Shown: positions 19,125-26,778 of the stretch, piece after piece
Layout: each line of letters begins with the position of its first letter
Position numbering within the stretch: the first letter of the stretch is position 1
DNA from: Nocardioides sp. URHA0020
GTDB taxonomy: Bacteria > Actinomycetota > Actinomycetes > Propionibacteriales > Nocardioidaceae
NCBI RefSeq assembly: GCF_000620705.1
Contig: NZ_KK211169.1
Coordinates: 221,125 to 285,124 of the forward strand
DNA length: 64,000 nucleotides
Reading direction: 5' to 3'
The notes under the pieces: model-generated
What the model was told of the DNA's origin: nothing
Databases searched by the model: none
Seen by the model: the letters and a program-made list of their open reading frames with translations, nothing else
Translations under genes and position numbers: made by a program

Positions 19125-20504
19125 TCACGGCCAGGACTTCTCGATGTTGTCGAGCGTCTTCTCCGTGCTCTGGTTCTCGCCGATCCAGGCGGTCATTTCC
19201 TTCCAGAACGAGCCGGCACCGACAGCACCGGGCATCAGGTCCGAACCGTCGAAGCGGAAGACCGCGTCGGGGTTCTGAAGGATCTCGACCGACGTCTTGT
19301 CGATCGGGCTGGCCACGTTGGCGATGTCCAGGTTCTTGTTCGCCGAGACGAAGCCACCGTTCTTGGTGGCCTTGCCCTTCTCGTTGACCCACTCGCCACC
19401 GGAGATGTAGGTCATCAGGGCCTGGGTCTCGATCTTGTCCGAGAAGGCCGTCACGAACTCGCCACCGCCGAGGACCGGGTTGCCGAAGTCGGCGCTGATC
19501 GGGGGCAGGTAGAACGCGTACGCGTCACCGTTCTCGGAGACGTCGGTGCCCTTGGGCCAGTTGGCAGCGTAGAAGCTGGCCTGGCGGTGCAGGGCGCACT
19601 TGCCCTTGAGGATCGGCAGACCCGCGTCGGTGAACTCGGTGCTGGCGATCGACTTCGAGTCGCCGAAGCCACCGTTGACGTAGTCGTCGTTCTTCAGGAT
19701 CCCACCGACGGTGTCGAGCGCCTTGACGACGGCCGGGTCGTTGAACGGGATCTCGTGGTTGACCCACTTGTCGTAGACGTCCGGGCCGGCGTCGCGCAGG
19801 AGCACGTCCTCGAGCCAGTCGGTCGCCGGCCAACCGGTCGCCTCACCGGAGCCGATGCCGGCACACCACGGCTTGATGCCGGAGGCCGCGATCGTGTCGG
19901 AGAGGGTGAGCATGTCGGCCCACGTCTTGGGGATCTCCCAGCCCTTCTCCTTGAACATCTTCGGGGAGTACCAGACGAAGGACTTCACGTTGGCGGTCAG
20001 CGGCGGGGCGTAGAACTTGCCGTCGACGGTGCCGTACTTCTTCCAGTCCGGGCCGTAGAACTCGTCCACGTTGTCGGACACCGTCTTGGGTGCCTCCTTG
20101 ACCTTGCCCGTGTCCTCGACGAGGGTCTTGAGCAGACCCGGCTGCGGGACGAACGCGATGTCCGGCGGGTTGCCGCTCTTGACGCGGACGACCAGCTGGG
20201 CCTCGAACTCCTTCGAGCCCTCGTAGGCGACCTCCGCACCGGTGCACTCGGTGAACAGCTTGAACGAGTCCTTGTAGGGCTGGTCCTCCGGGGCGACGAT
20301 CGAGGTGTAGATGCTGACCTTCTTGCCGGTGAGGTCACCGAACTGGGTCAGCTGGGCACACTCGGCCTTGTCCTTGCCCGGCGACGTGCCGCTGGCCTTG
20401 CCACCGCCTTCTGAGTCGTCGCCTCCACAGCCGGCGAGGATGAGTCCTCCGCTGACGAGAACGGCAGCGACTGCCATTCCGCGACGCGTGTTGCGTGATC
20501 GCAT
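19125..20504 (-). CDS. Sugar-binding lipoprotein, AglE-like
   Basis: A 459-residue extracytoplasmic solute-binding protein. The N-terminus is a lipoprotein signal with LAGC at 23-26, so Cys26 is lipidated and anchors it outside the membrane. The stretch PWCAGIGSGEATGWPATDW near residue 205 and WVNHEIPFNDP after it closely resemble AglE alpha-glucoside-binding proteins, whereas the linked hydrolase is a beta-glucosidase, so the sugar is uncertain. ATG 20504 is preceded by AGAGAGG. An upstream ATG-less extension has no lipoprotein character and was excluded. Confidence 0.88.
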   Translation of the reverse strand: MRSRNTRRGMAVAAVLVSGGLILAGCGGDDSEGGGKASGTSPGKDKAECAQLTQFGDLTGKKVSIYTSIVAPEDQPYKDSFKLFTECTGAEVAYEGSKEFEAQLVVRVKSGNPPDIAFVPQPGLLKTLVEDTGKVKEAPKTVSDNVDEFYGPDWKKYGTVDGKFYAPPLTANVKSFVWYSPKMFKEKGWEIPKTWADMLTLSDTIAASGIKPWCAGIGSGEATGWPATDWLEDVLLRDAGPDVYDKWVNHEIPFNDPAVVKALDTVGGILKNDDYVNGGFGDSKSIASTEFTDAGLPILKGKCALHRQASFYAANWPKGTDVSENGDAYAFYLPPISADFGNPVLGGGEFVTAFSDKIETQALMTYISGGEWVNEKGKATKNGGFVSANKNLDIANVASPIDKTSVEILQNPDAVFRFDGSDLMPGAVGAGSFWKEMTAWIGENQSTEKTLDNIEKSWP

Positions 20505-20577
20505 GCGTGCATTCCTCTCTGGGTTATCAGCAGGTCCGTCTAGTCCGCGCGCCTTCAAACCCGCTCCGTCGAGGACG

Positions 20578-20606
20578 ATGCAAACGTTTACGCGCGTGCC
20601 CGTCAA
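20578..20606 (-). promoter_or_regulatory. Candidate promoter of the sugar ABC operon
   Basis: Reading the reverse strand, TTGACG (20606-20601) and TTGCAT (20583-20578) are 17 bases apart. An alternative is TTGAAA (20647-20642) with AATCGT (20624-20619), also 17 apart, which lies directly beside operator O2. Sequence alone does not decide between them. Confidence 0.4.
20580..20591. promoter_or_regulatory. Second LacI-family-type operator (AAACGTTT core)
   Basis: GCAAACGTTTAC contains the palindrome AAACGTTT with the central CG typical of LacI/GalR operators. It is unlike the GC-rich CebR box, so it may answer to a different regulator. It overlaps the -10 of one candidate promoter of the sugar operon. 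Confidence 0.5.
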
Positions 20607-20647
20607 GCACCGCCGGTCACGATTCTGTAACGCAGGTCACATTTCAA

Positions 20648-20661
20648 TGGGAACGCTCCCA
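20648..20661. promoter_or_regulatory. LacI-type operator O2 (CebR-like box)
   Basis: TGGGAACGCTCCCA differs at one position from the consensus TGGGAGCGCTCCCA and matches O1 (15628-15639) in its core. It places the binding-protein and permease genes under the same regulator as the glucosidase. Confidence 0.82.
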
Positions 20662-20879
20662 TTCCCGAATGATACCCACGTCACACCGGGTCGCGCCGCA
20701 GGATCTCCAGGTTTGTTTCCGGCAGATATCGCCGGTCTGCACCACTGGAGCCGCCGCGGACCATCCGGCGGTGGTCCGAGAACACCGCAGAACTTGCGGC
20801 TTCTGCTGTCCTCCGACGGTACCGCGTCGCCGGCCCGGGCTCGTCGTCGACGTGCTGGGCGGTCCTTCCCGGCGGGAGC
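20662..20879. other. Intergenic region without a recognisable gene
   Basis: Together with the promoter and operators to its left, this makes 375 bases between the sugar operon and the RDD gene. I see no open frame with coding character and no strong hairpin except short GC-rich repeats around 20745-20775 (CCGCGG and CCGGCGG). Confidence 0.4.
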
Positions 20880-21689
20880 TCATCGCCGGGCGGCAAGGCG
20901 CCGTCGGAGCTCCGCGTCCCGCGCGAGCCGCGCGCTGTCCCGGTCGCGGCGGGCCGCGACCACCGCAGCGAGGAACGCCTCGGGCGGGGTGCCGGGCGGC
21001 GGGGGAGGCGCGACGTGCTCGCTCACCTGGGCGGCGAGCCGGGCCCCGATCGACGCGCGCGACGCGGGGTCGATCTGGTGGATCCGCCCGAGGAACTGGC
21101 GTACGGCGAGCGCGAGCCCGGTCGGCAGCGAGGCCAGGTCCGCCTGCGCCGCCCAGGTCGCCAGCGGGGGCGGCATCGGCGTCGGCGGCGGGAGGGTGAG
21201 ACGCACCCGGTCGCGGACGACGTACGTGCCCGCCGCGTAGTCGCCCAGCCGCTTGCCGCGCGGGCTGATCAGCGCGCAGAAGAACGCGGGCCCGCCGAAG
21301 AACAGGTAGATCTCGACCACGCCGACCAGCGCCCGCACGAAGGCGTGGTGGAACGAGATCGGTCCGGCGTCGTCACGGACGGTGCGCAGCCCCAGCGCGA
21401 GCTTGCCCAGCGACTTGCCGCGCGTCAGCGTCTCGATCGCCGTCGGGAAGACGACCCACGACACGATGAGCGCGGCGAGCACCGCCACCGACAGCAGGGC
21501 GTCATCGGTCTGCAGAGCGGCGATCACCAGACCCAGGACCAGGGCGAGCAGGAGCGCGAAGACGACGATCACGTCGATCAGCCCGGAGGCGATCCGGGCG
21601 CCGAGGCTGGCGGCCGGCAGGTCCAGCGCGACGGCCTCGCCGGTGACCAGGTCATCGGTGGTGAGCGTCGCGAACTCCGGGGTCGACAT
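20880..21689 (-). CDS. RDD family membrane protein
   Basis: This 269-residue protein has the RDD fold: helix 1 starts with LGARIASGLIDVIVVFALLL (conserved Arg and Asp), helices 2 and 3 follow, and LTRGKSLGKLALGLRTVRDD and ISPRGKRLGDYAAGTYVVRD are signature loops. A soluble Ala/Arg-rich tail of about 100 residues follows, longer than in many RDD proteins. The function of RDD proteins is poorly defined. The start is set at ATG 21689 because TAGGAT lies seven bases upstream; ATG 21698 overlaps that box. It diverges from the spoIIM-like gene and its MoxR cluster. Confidence 0.82.
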   Translation of the reverse strand: MSTPEFATLTTDDLVTGEAVALDLPAASLGARIASGLIDVIVVFALLLALVLGLVIAALQTDDALLSVAVLAALIVSWVVFPTAIETLTRGKSLGKLALGLRTVRDDAGPISFHHAFVRALVGVVEIYLFFGGPAFFCALISPRGKRLGDYAAGTYVVRDRVRLTLPPPTPMPPPLATWAAQADLASLPTGLALAVRQFLGRIHQIDPASRASIGARLAAQVSEHVAPPPPPGTPPEAFLAAVVAARRDRDSARLARDAELRRRLAARR

Positions 21690-21696
21690 CGCGATC

Positions 21697-21706
21697 ATCC
21701 TAGGAT
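21697..21706. promoter_or_regulatory. Palindrome carrying two divergent leaderless -10 boxes
   Basis: ATCCTAGGAT is a perfect ten-base palindrome. On the forward strand TAGGAT (21701-21706) ends six bases before ATG 21713; on the reverse strand TAGGAT (21702-21697) ends seven bases before ATG 21689. The two -10 boxes share the TA step at the centre. Confidence 0.65.
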
Positions 21707-21712
21707 CACGCC

Positions 21713-22708
21713 ATGGATCTCGACGCGTACGTCGCGGCGCACGTCGCCGAGTGGCGGCGCCTCGAGGAGCTGGCGCGCCGCCGCCGGCTGTCGGGCCCCG
21801 AGTCCGACGAGCTGGTCGAGCGCTACCAGCAGGTCGCCACCCACCTGTCGGTCGTCCGTACGTCGGCCCCCGACGGCAGCCTGGTGGCCTACCTGTCGAT
21901 CGTGCTCTCGCGCGCCCGCAACCGGGCGAGCGGCAGCCGCACCAGCACGTGGCGCGGCGTCCAGCGCTTCTTCGTCGACCGGTTCCCCGCAGCGCTCTAC
22001 CGCCTGCGCTGGTGGTGGATGGGGACGCTGGCGGGCAACGTCGTCGTCACCGGCGTGATGATGCTCTGGCTGCTCGGCCACCCCGACGTCGAGCAGAGCC
22101 TGCTCTCGCCCCAGCAGGTTGACCAGCTCGTCGACAACGACTTCGAGGGCTACTACAGCGAGTACGCCGCCAGCCACTTCGCCGCGCAGGTCTGGGTCAA
22201 CAACGCCTGGGTCGCCGGCCTGTGCATCGCCCTCGGCGTGCTCGGCGTGCCCGTGATCTACCTGCTCTTCCAGAACATCGCGAACCTCGCGATCATCGGC
22301 TCGATCATGATCCGCCACGACCACGGTGCGCACTTCTGGGGCCTGATCCTCCCGCACGGGCTGCTCGAGCTCACCGCGGTCTTCGTCGCGGGCGGCACCG
22401 GGCTCAAGCTCTTCTGGTCGTGGGTGGAGCCTCGGGAGCTGACCCGCACCCAGTCCCTCGCCCGCGAGGGCCGCACGGCCGGCGCCGTGGCGCTCGGCCT
22501 GGTCGCCGTGCTCCTGGTCAGCGGCATCATCGAGGCGTTCGTGACGCCGTCGCCACTGCCCACCTGGGCCCGGGTCGGCATCGGCATCGTGGCCGAGGCG
22601 GCCTTCTTCGGCTACGTCTTCGTGCTCGGCCGCGACGCATACCGCCGCGGCCAGACCGGTGACCTGGACGCCGCGCTCCTGGAGGACCGCGTGGCGACCC
22701 AGGCGTGA
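21713..22708 (+). CDS. Stage II sporulation protein M (SpoIIM) family membrane protein
   Basis: This 331-residue protein has a soluble helical N-terminus (about 85 residues) and then about six hydrophobic helices. The segment LLFQNIANLAIIGSIMIRHD followed by FWGLILPHGLLELTAVFVAGG is the core of the SpoIIM family (in Bacillus, part of the peptidoglycan-degrading DMP complex at engulfment). Here sporulation is not implied; in actinobacteria the family accompanies RDD, MoxR and DUF58 genes, as in this window. It converges on the DUF58 gene 37 bases downstream. Confidence 0.85.
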   Translation: MDLDAYVAAHVAEWRRLEELARRRRLSGPESDELVERYQQVATHLSVVRTSAPDGSLVAYLSIVLSRARNRASGSRTSTWRGVQRFFVDRFPAALYRLRWWWMGTLAGNVVVTGVMMLWLLGHPDVEQSLLSPQQVDQLVDNDFEGYYSEYAASHFAAQVWVNNAWVAGLCIALGVLGVPVIYLLFQNIANLAIIGSIMIRHDHGAHFWGLILPHGLLELTAVFVAGGTGLKLFWSWVEPRELTRTQSLAREGRTAGAVALGLVAVLLVSGIIEAFVTPSPLPTWARVGIGIVAEAAFFGYVFVLGRDAYRRGQTGDLDAALLEDRVATQA

Positions 22709-22745
22709 CGGTCCTCGGGGCCGAGGCCGAGGTCGCCCCGCCTCC

Positions 22746-24032
22746 TCAGAGGAGACCGCGCGCCTTCAGCCCGAGGTAGTGGTCGGCGAGCGCCGGTGGC
22801 AGGTCGTCGGCGTCCACGACGTCGACACCGAGCGCGCGGAGCAGCCCGGCGGTGTGTCGTCGCCGACCGATCACCTGCTCCGCCGCGGCCGCGTCGTAGA
22901 CCTCGTCCAGGCTCTGCCGGGCGTCGGTGAGCTGCTCGAGCTCCGGGTCCCGCACCGACGCGAGCACGACGCGGTGGTGCCGGGTCAGCGCGGCCAGCAC
23001 GGGCAACAGCCCCTCCTCGACCGCCGAGGGCTCCAGCGGGGTCAGCAGCACGACGAGTGCGCGCTGTCGTCCGAACCCGTTGACCGCACCCGCCAGCGCT
23101 CCCCAGTCGGCCTCCGCGATCACCGGGTCGAGGTCGGCCATCACCTGCTGGAGACGGGCCGCGATGTCACGGTTGCCCGAGAAGCGCTGCCGGCTGCGGA
23201 CCCGGCGGTCCCCGGCGACGAAGTCGACCCGGTCACCGGCCCGCGTCGCGAGCGAGGCCAGCAGCAGGGTGGCATCCATCGCGGAGTCGAGACGGGGGAC
23301 GTCGCCGACCCGGCCAGCCGACGTGCGCGAGGTGTCCAGCACCAGCACGACGCGCCGGTCCCGCTCGGGCTGCCAGGTGCGGACGACGACGTTGCGGCTG
23401 CGCGCGCTGGCCCGCCAGTCGATCGAGCGCACGTCGTCGCCCTGGACGTACTCCCGCAGCGAGTCGAACTCCGTGCCCTGACCGCGGACCCGGATGGCAG
23501 CCCGGCCGTCGAGGTCGCGCAGCCGGGCCAGCCTGCTCGGCAGGTGCTTGCGCGAGTCGAAGGGCGGTAGTGCGCGCACGGTGCCCTCGACCTGCCGGGT
23601 GCGCTGGCGCGACGCCAGCCGGAGCGGCCCGCTGAGGCGCACGGTCACGCCGACGGCGCGCAGGTCGCCGCGTCGCCGGGGCAGCAGCGCAGTGCCGAGC
23701 ACGACCCGGTCGCCCGGGGCGAGCGAGATCCGGTGCCGGTTGCCCGTGGCGCCGGCGGTCGGCTGCCACGCGTCCCGTACGACGCCGCGCAGCCGCCGAC
23801 GCGAGCCCGTGGTCGCCAGGAGCGACGTCGTCGTCGGCTCGCCCAGCCGGACCGTCGCTCCCGCCGACCGCTCGAGGACGAGGGCGGACGGCGTCGGCGC
23901 CAGCAGCAGGTCGACGCCGACGAGCAGCAGGACGGCGAGCACCCAGAGCCACATCGTGCCCATCTCCGGGCGCAGCGCGACCGCCACCACTCCCAGCAGG
24001 AGCAGCAGCGGGACGCGTCCGGAGATCGACAT
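22746..24032 (-). CDS. DUF58 (von Willebrand-like) protein
   Basis: This 428-residue protein has two N-terminal hydrophobic helices and then a soluble domain. The DUF58 signature EFDSLREYVQGDDVRSIDWRASAR lies near residue 190. It is followed by VVLVLDTSRTS, which looks like the DxSxS metal site of a von Willebrand A domain with Thr and Arg changes. DUF58 proteins act with MoxR ATPases, which are thought to insert or remodel metal-bound partners. It lies six bases after the moxR-type gene and is the last gene of this operon. Confidence 0.85.
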   Translation of the reverse strand: MSISGRVPLLLLLGVVAVALRPEMGTMWLWVLAVLLLVGVDLLLAPTPSALVLERSAGATVRLGEPTTTSLLATTGSRRRLRGVVRDAWQPTAGATGNRHRISLAPGDRVVLGTALLPRRRGDLRAVGVTVRLSGPLRLASRQRTRQVEGTVRALPPFDSRKHLPSRLARLRDLDGRAAIRVRGQGTEFDSLREYVQGDDVRSIDWRASARSRNVVVRTWQPERDRRVVLVLDTSRTSAGRVGDVPRLDSAMDATLLLASLATRAGDRVDFVAGDRRVRSRQRFSGNRDIAARLQQVMADLDPVIAEADWGALAGAVNGFGRQRALVVLLTPLEPSAVEEGLLPVLAALTRHHRVVLASVRDPELEQLTDARQSLDEVYDAAAAEQVIGRRRHTAGLLRALGVDVVDADDLPPALADHYLGLKARGLL

Positions 24033-24038
24033 CGCGAC

Positions 24039-25016
24039 CTACCGGGGGACCGGCACCGAGCCGAGCGCGGAGGCCAGCACCTGCGCGACCTCCACGCCCT
24101 CGAGCTCGGCCTCGGGCCGCAGGCCCAGCCGGTGCACCAGCGTCGCGTGGGCCAGCGCCTTGACGTCGTCCGGGGTCACGAAGTCGCGACCGCTCAGCCA
24201 CGCCCAGGCCCGGGCCGATCGCAGCAGGGCGGTCGCGCCCCGGGGGCTGACGCCCAGGCTCAGCGACGGCGACTCCCGGGTCGCCCGGGCGATGTCGACG
24301 ATGTAGCCGGCCACCTCCGGGCTGACCTGCACCTGTCCGACGGCCGCTCGGCCGGCGGCGACGTCCGCCGCCCCGGCCACCGGCCGGACACCGGCACCCG
24401 CGACGTCGCGCGGGTCGAACCCGGCCGCGTGCCGACGCAGGATCTCGAGCTCCGCGTTGCGGTCCGGGATCGGCAGCACGACCTTGAGCAGGAACCGGTC
24501 GAGCTGGGCCTCGGGGAGCGGATAGGTGCCCTCGTACTCGACGGGGTTCTGCGTGGCCGCCACGAGGAAGGGCTGCGGCAGCGGTCGCGAGACGCCGTCC
24601 ACCGAGACCTGTCCCTCCTCCATCGCCTCCAGCAGCGCCGACTGGGTCTTGGGTGGCGTCCGGTTGATCTCGTCGGCCAGCAGCAGGCTGGTGAAGATCG
24701 GGCCCTCGCGGAAGCTGAGCTCGCCCTGGCGGCTGTCGATGACCATCGAGCCGGTGATGTCGCCGGGCATCAGGTCGGGCGTGAACTGAACCCGTCGGGT
24801 GTCCACCGACAGGGCTCCGGCCAGGGTGCGCACGAGCAGCGTCTTGGCGACGCCGGGGACGCCCTCCATCAGCACGTGGCCGCCGCACAGCAGGGCGACG
24901 AGCAGGCCGGAGACCGCGGCGTCCTGCCCGACGACGGCCTTCGCGACCTCGCTGCGGACGGCGGCGAGGCGCTCGCGCGCCTCCTGCCCGCTGATGGGTT
25001 CGGTGGTCTCGGTCAT
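24039..25016 (-). CDS. MoxR family AAA+ ATPase
   Basis: A 325-residue AAA+ chaperone-type ATPase. Walker A is GVPGVAKT at 52-59 and Walker B is LLLADEINR near 111-119. Sensor 1 is VAATQNPVEYEGTYPLPEAQLDRF, strongly typical of MoxR. The C-terminal lid has a sensor 2 sequence SPRGATALLRSARA near 262. It probably remodels the neighbouring DUF58 protein. ATG 25016 overlaps the DUF4350 stop in ATGA, so the genes are translationally coupled. A much longer open frame upstream of this ATG has no family resemblance. Confidence 0.9.
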   Translation of the reverse strand: MTETTEPISGQEARERLAAVRSEVAKAVVGQDAAVSGLLVALLCGGHVLMEGVPGVAKTLLVRTLAGALSVDTRRVQFTPDLMPGDITGSMVIDSRQGELSFREGPIFTSLLLADEINRTPPKTQSALLEAMEEGQVSVDGVSRPLPQPFLVAATQNPVEYEGTYPLPEAQLDRFLLKVVLPIPDRNAELEILRRHAAGFDPRDVAGAGVRPVAGAADVAAGRAAVGQVQVSPEVAGYIVDIARATRESPSLSLGVSPRGATALLRSARAWAWLSGRDFVTPDDVKALAHATLVHRLGLRPEAELEGVEVAQVLASALGSVPVPR

Positions 25017-26158
25017 GGGCGGCGTACCTCTCTGTCGAGCTCGGCCAGCTGGTCGGCCAGGGTGATCAGGTCGTGGTCGGTGGCGGGGGCCGCGGCGTGG
25101 GGACCCAGCAGGGCGTCGATCTCGGCGACGGGTCGCCCGGTGTGACGTGCCACGTCGCGGACCAGGGTGTCCGCGTCGGGGGAGGAGCCCGAGCGCAGTC
25201 GCTCGGCGGCGCGCACCCGAGCCGCCGAGCGCAGCACGGCGGCGGCGTGGCCACGGTCGCCGGCCTTGCGGTAGAGGCGGCCGCGGCTCCGGGTCGTCTC
25301 GATCGCCTTCACGGTCACCGGCAGCGGCTCGATCGCCAGCGCGCCGAGCCGGCGGGCCCGCCACACCAGCAGCGCGATCGTCGCGAGCGCGACCAGCCAG
25401 AGCGACGGGCGCAGCCAGTCGGGCAGCAGCGTCGTCAGGCTGACCCCGTCGTCGCCCCGCAGGTCGGCGAGCGACGGGACGTACCAGACCAGCCGGTCCG
25501 ACCCGCCCAGCAGACGCAGCGCGACGGCCGCGTTGTCGGCCCGCAGCACCTGGTCGTTGCTCAGCGCAGCGCCGGCGCCGAAGAGCTGGAGGCCGGGCCG
25601 GGGCGCCACGAGCAGCGAGCCGTCCTGGGTCCGGAAGCACCCGTCGTCCACCGGGAAGATGAGGGCTTGGTCGACGGCGACCGAGAGCCCGGCGTACGAC
25701 GCGTCGTCGCATCGGGCCCCGACCGGGTCGGCGACCTGTGCAGCGGACGGGAGCGTGTCGACGCCGAGTGCGTCCACCGGGCCGGGCGCCGGGTCGATGA
25801 CCACGAGGCGCCCGTCCGCGGCGTGCTCGACCATCCGGTCCGTGGTGCTCCGGCCGAGCTGCCCGGTGGAGGTCACGACCACGGTCGTGTCGGCGTCGAC
25901 CGCGGTGTCCTCCAGCGCGTCGGCGCTGCGCACCACGATCACGTCCACCCCCTGCTCCTCCAGCACCCGCACGACCGCCCGGGCGCCGTACGGTCCGGCG
26001 CCGCTGGGCTCGAGATCGCCGTCGAGGCCCGCGCCGTCCCGCCCGGTCAGGAGGACCGAGGTCACCACGGCGGCCACCAGCCCGACCACGACCAGCAGGG
26101 CGGAGCGGCTCGGGAGCCGTCTCCCCGTCCGCTCCGGGGCGGCCGCCGGGGCGCTCAC
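25013..26158 (-). CDS. DUF4350 domain membrane protein
   Basis: This 381-residue protein has an N-terminal helix at about 15-37 and a second near 255-272. Between them is an extracytoplasmic DUF4350 domain (LEPSGAGPYGARAVVRVLEEQGVDV, then VVVTSTGQLGRSTTDRMVE and VVIDPAPGPVDALG), which resembles a class I glutamine amidotransferase-like Rossmann fold without an obvious nucleophile. Cys residues at about 157 and 175 may form a disulfide. The cytoplasmic tail is helical. GTG 26158 overlaps the previous stop in GTGA. The role is unknown; it is a fixed partner of MoxR clusters in actinobacteria. Confidence 0.78.
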   Translation of the reverse strand: MSAPAAAPERTGRRLPSRSALLVVVGLVAAVVTSVLLTGRDGAGLDGDLEPSGAGPYGARAVVRVLEEQGVDVIVVRSADALEDTAVDADTTVVVTSTGQLGRSTTDRMVEHAADGRLVVIDPAPGPVDALGVDTLPSAAQVADPVGARCDDASYAGLSVAVDQALIFPVDDGCFRTQDGSLLVAPRPGLQLFGAGAALSNDQVLRADNAAVALRLLGGSDRLVWYVPSLADLRGDDGVSLTTLLPDWLRPSLWLVALATIALLVWRARRLGALAIEPLPVTVKAIETTRSRGRLYRKAGDRGHAAAVLRSAARVRAAERLRSGSSPDADTLVRDVARHTGRPVAEIDALLGPHAAAPATDHDLITLADQLAELDREVRRP

Positions 26159-26778
26159 CGACGACCCGCCAGGGCGTCGTCGAGCGCCAGCACGTCGGCG
26201 GCCTGGTCGTGGGTGGCGGGACGGTCGCCGTACCTGACCGCGTCGAAGAGCGCTGCGCTGCCGGCCACCCGTCCGCGTTGTCCCGGGTACGTCGTCGCGA
26301 GGGCGCCCGCCACCTCGTGCGCGGTGGCGCCGGGCCGGTCGTCGAGCCAGCCGCGCTCGACCTGGCGGACGGTGAGAGCACGGAAGCCGTCGACCAGGGC
26401 CTCGGCGTTGCGCCCGTCCGCGAGGGCGCGCTCGGCCCTCGCGCGCAGCTCGGCGGCCGTGAGGCTGCTGTCGTCCACGACGGCGCCGGGACGGCCGGCG
26501 GCGCGCGGCGTACGGCGTGCTCGCGACAGCAGCCACGCCAGGGCGAGCCCGAGCAGCAGGAAGGCGACGATCGCCGCGAAGGTGGAGAGCGGCGGGGCGC
26601 CTCGGGCCCCGTCGAGCAGGCCGTTGAGCGTCCGGTCGAGCCAGTCGAGCGTCACGTCGAACGGGTTGCGGTCGTGGTAGTCCGGGTGCGCCAGCTCGCG
26701 ACGCAGCAGCGACCGTGCCTCGTCCCCGGAGGGGTCGAGCGGTGGCTCCATGGCCAGCGCCCGCAGCAGGGTGCTCAC
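26155..26778 (-). CDS. DUF4129 domain protein
   Basis: This 207-residue protein has a periplasmic N-terminal part, one membrane helix near residues 73-93 (LSTFAAIVAFLLLGLALAWLLS), and a cytoplasmic DUF4129 domain with EALVDGFRALTVRQVERGWLDDRPGATAHEVA. DUF4129 is usually found at the end of bacterial transglutaminase-like membrane proteins or as separate short genes beside MoxR and DUF58; here the transglutaminase part is absent. GTG 26778 overlaps the upstream stop in GTGA. Confidence 0.75.
   Translation of the reverse strand: MSTLLRALAMEPPLDPSGDEARSLLRRELAHPDYHDRNPFDVTLDWLDRTLNGLLDGARGAPPLSTFAAIVAFLLLGLALAWLLSRARRTPRAAGRPGAVVDDSSLTAAELRARAERALADGRNAEALVDGFRALTVRQVERGWLDDRPGATAHEVAGALATTYPGQRGRVAGSAALFDAVRYGDRPATHDQAADVLALDDALAGRR

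Noticed and set aside
20880..22708. A sporulation locus because of SpoIIM
   Set aside because: No other sporulation genes are present, and the family is widespread in non-sporulating actinobacteria.
24039..26381. A 780-codon form of the MoxR gene with a long upstream extension
   Set aside because: The extension overlaps DUF4350 and DUF4129 genes in another frame and has no AAA+ features. ATG 25016 gives the normal N-terminus.
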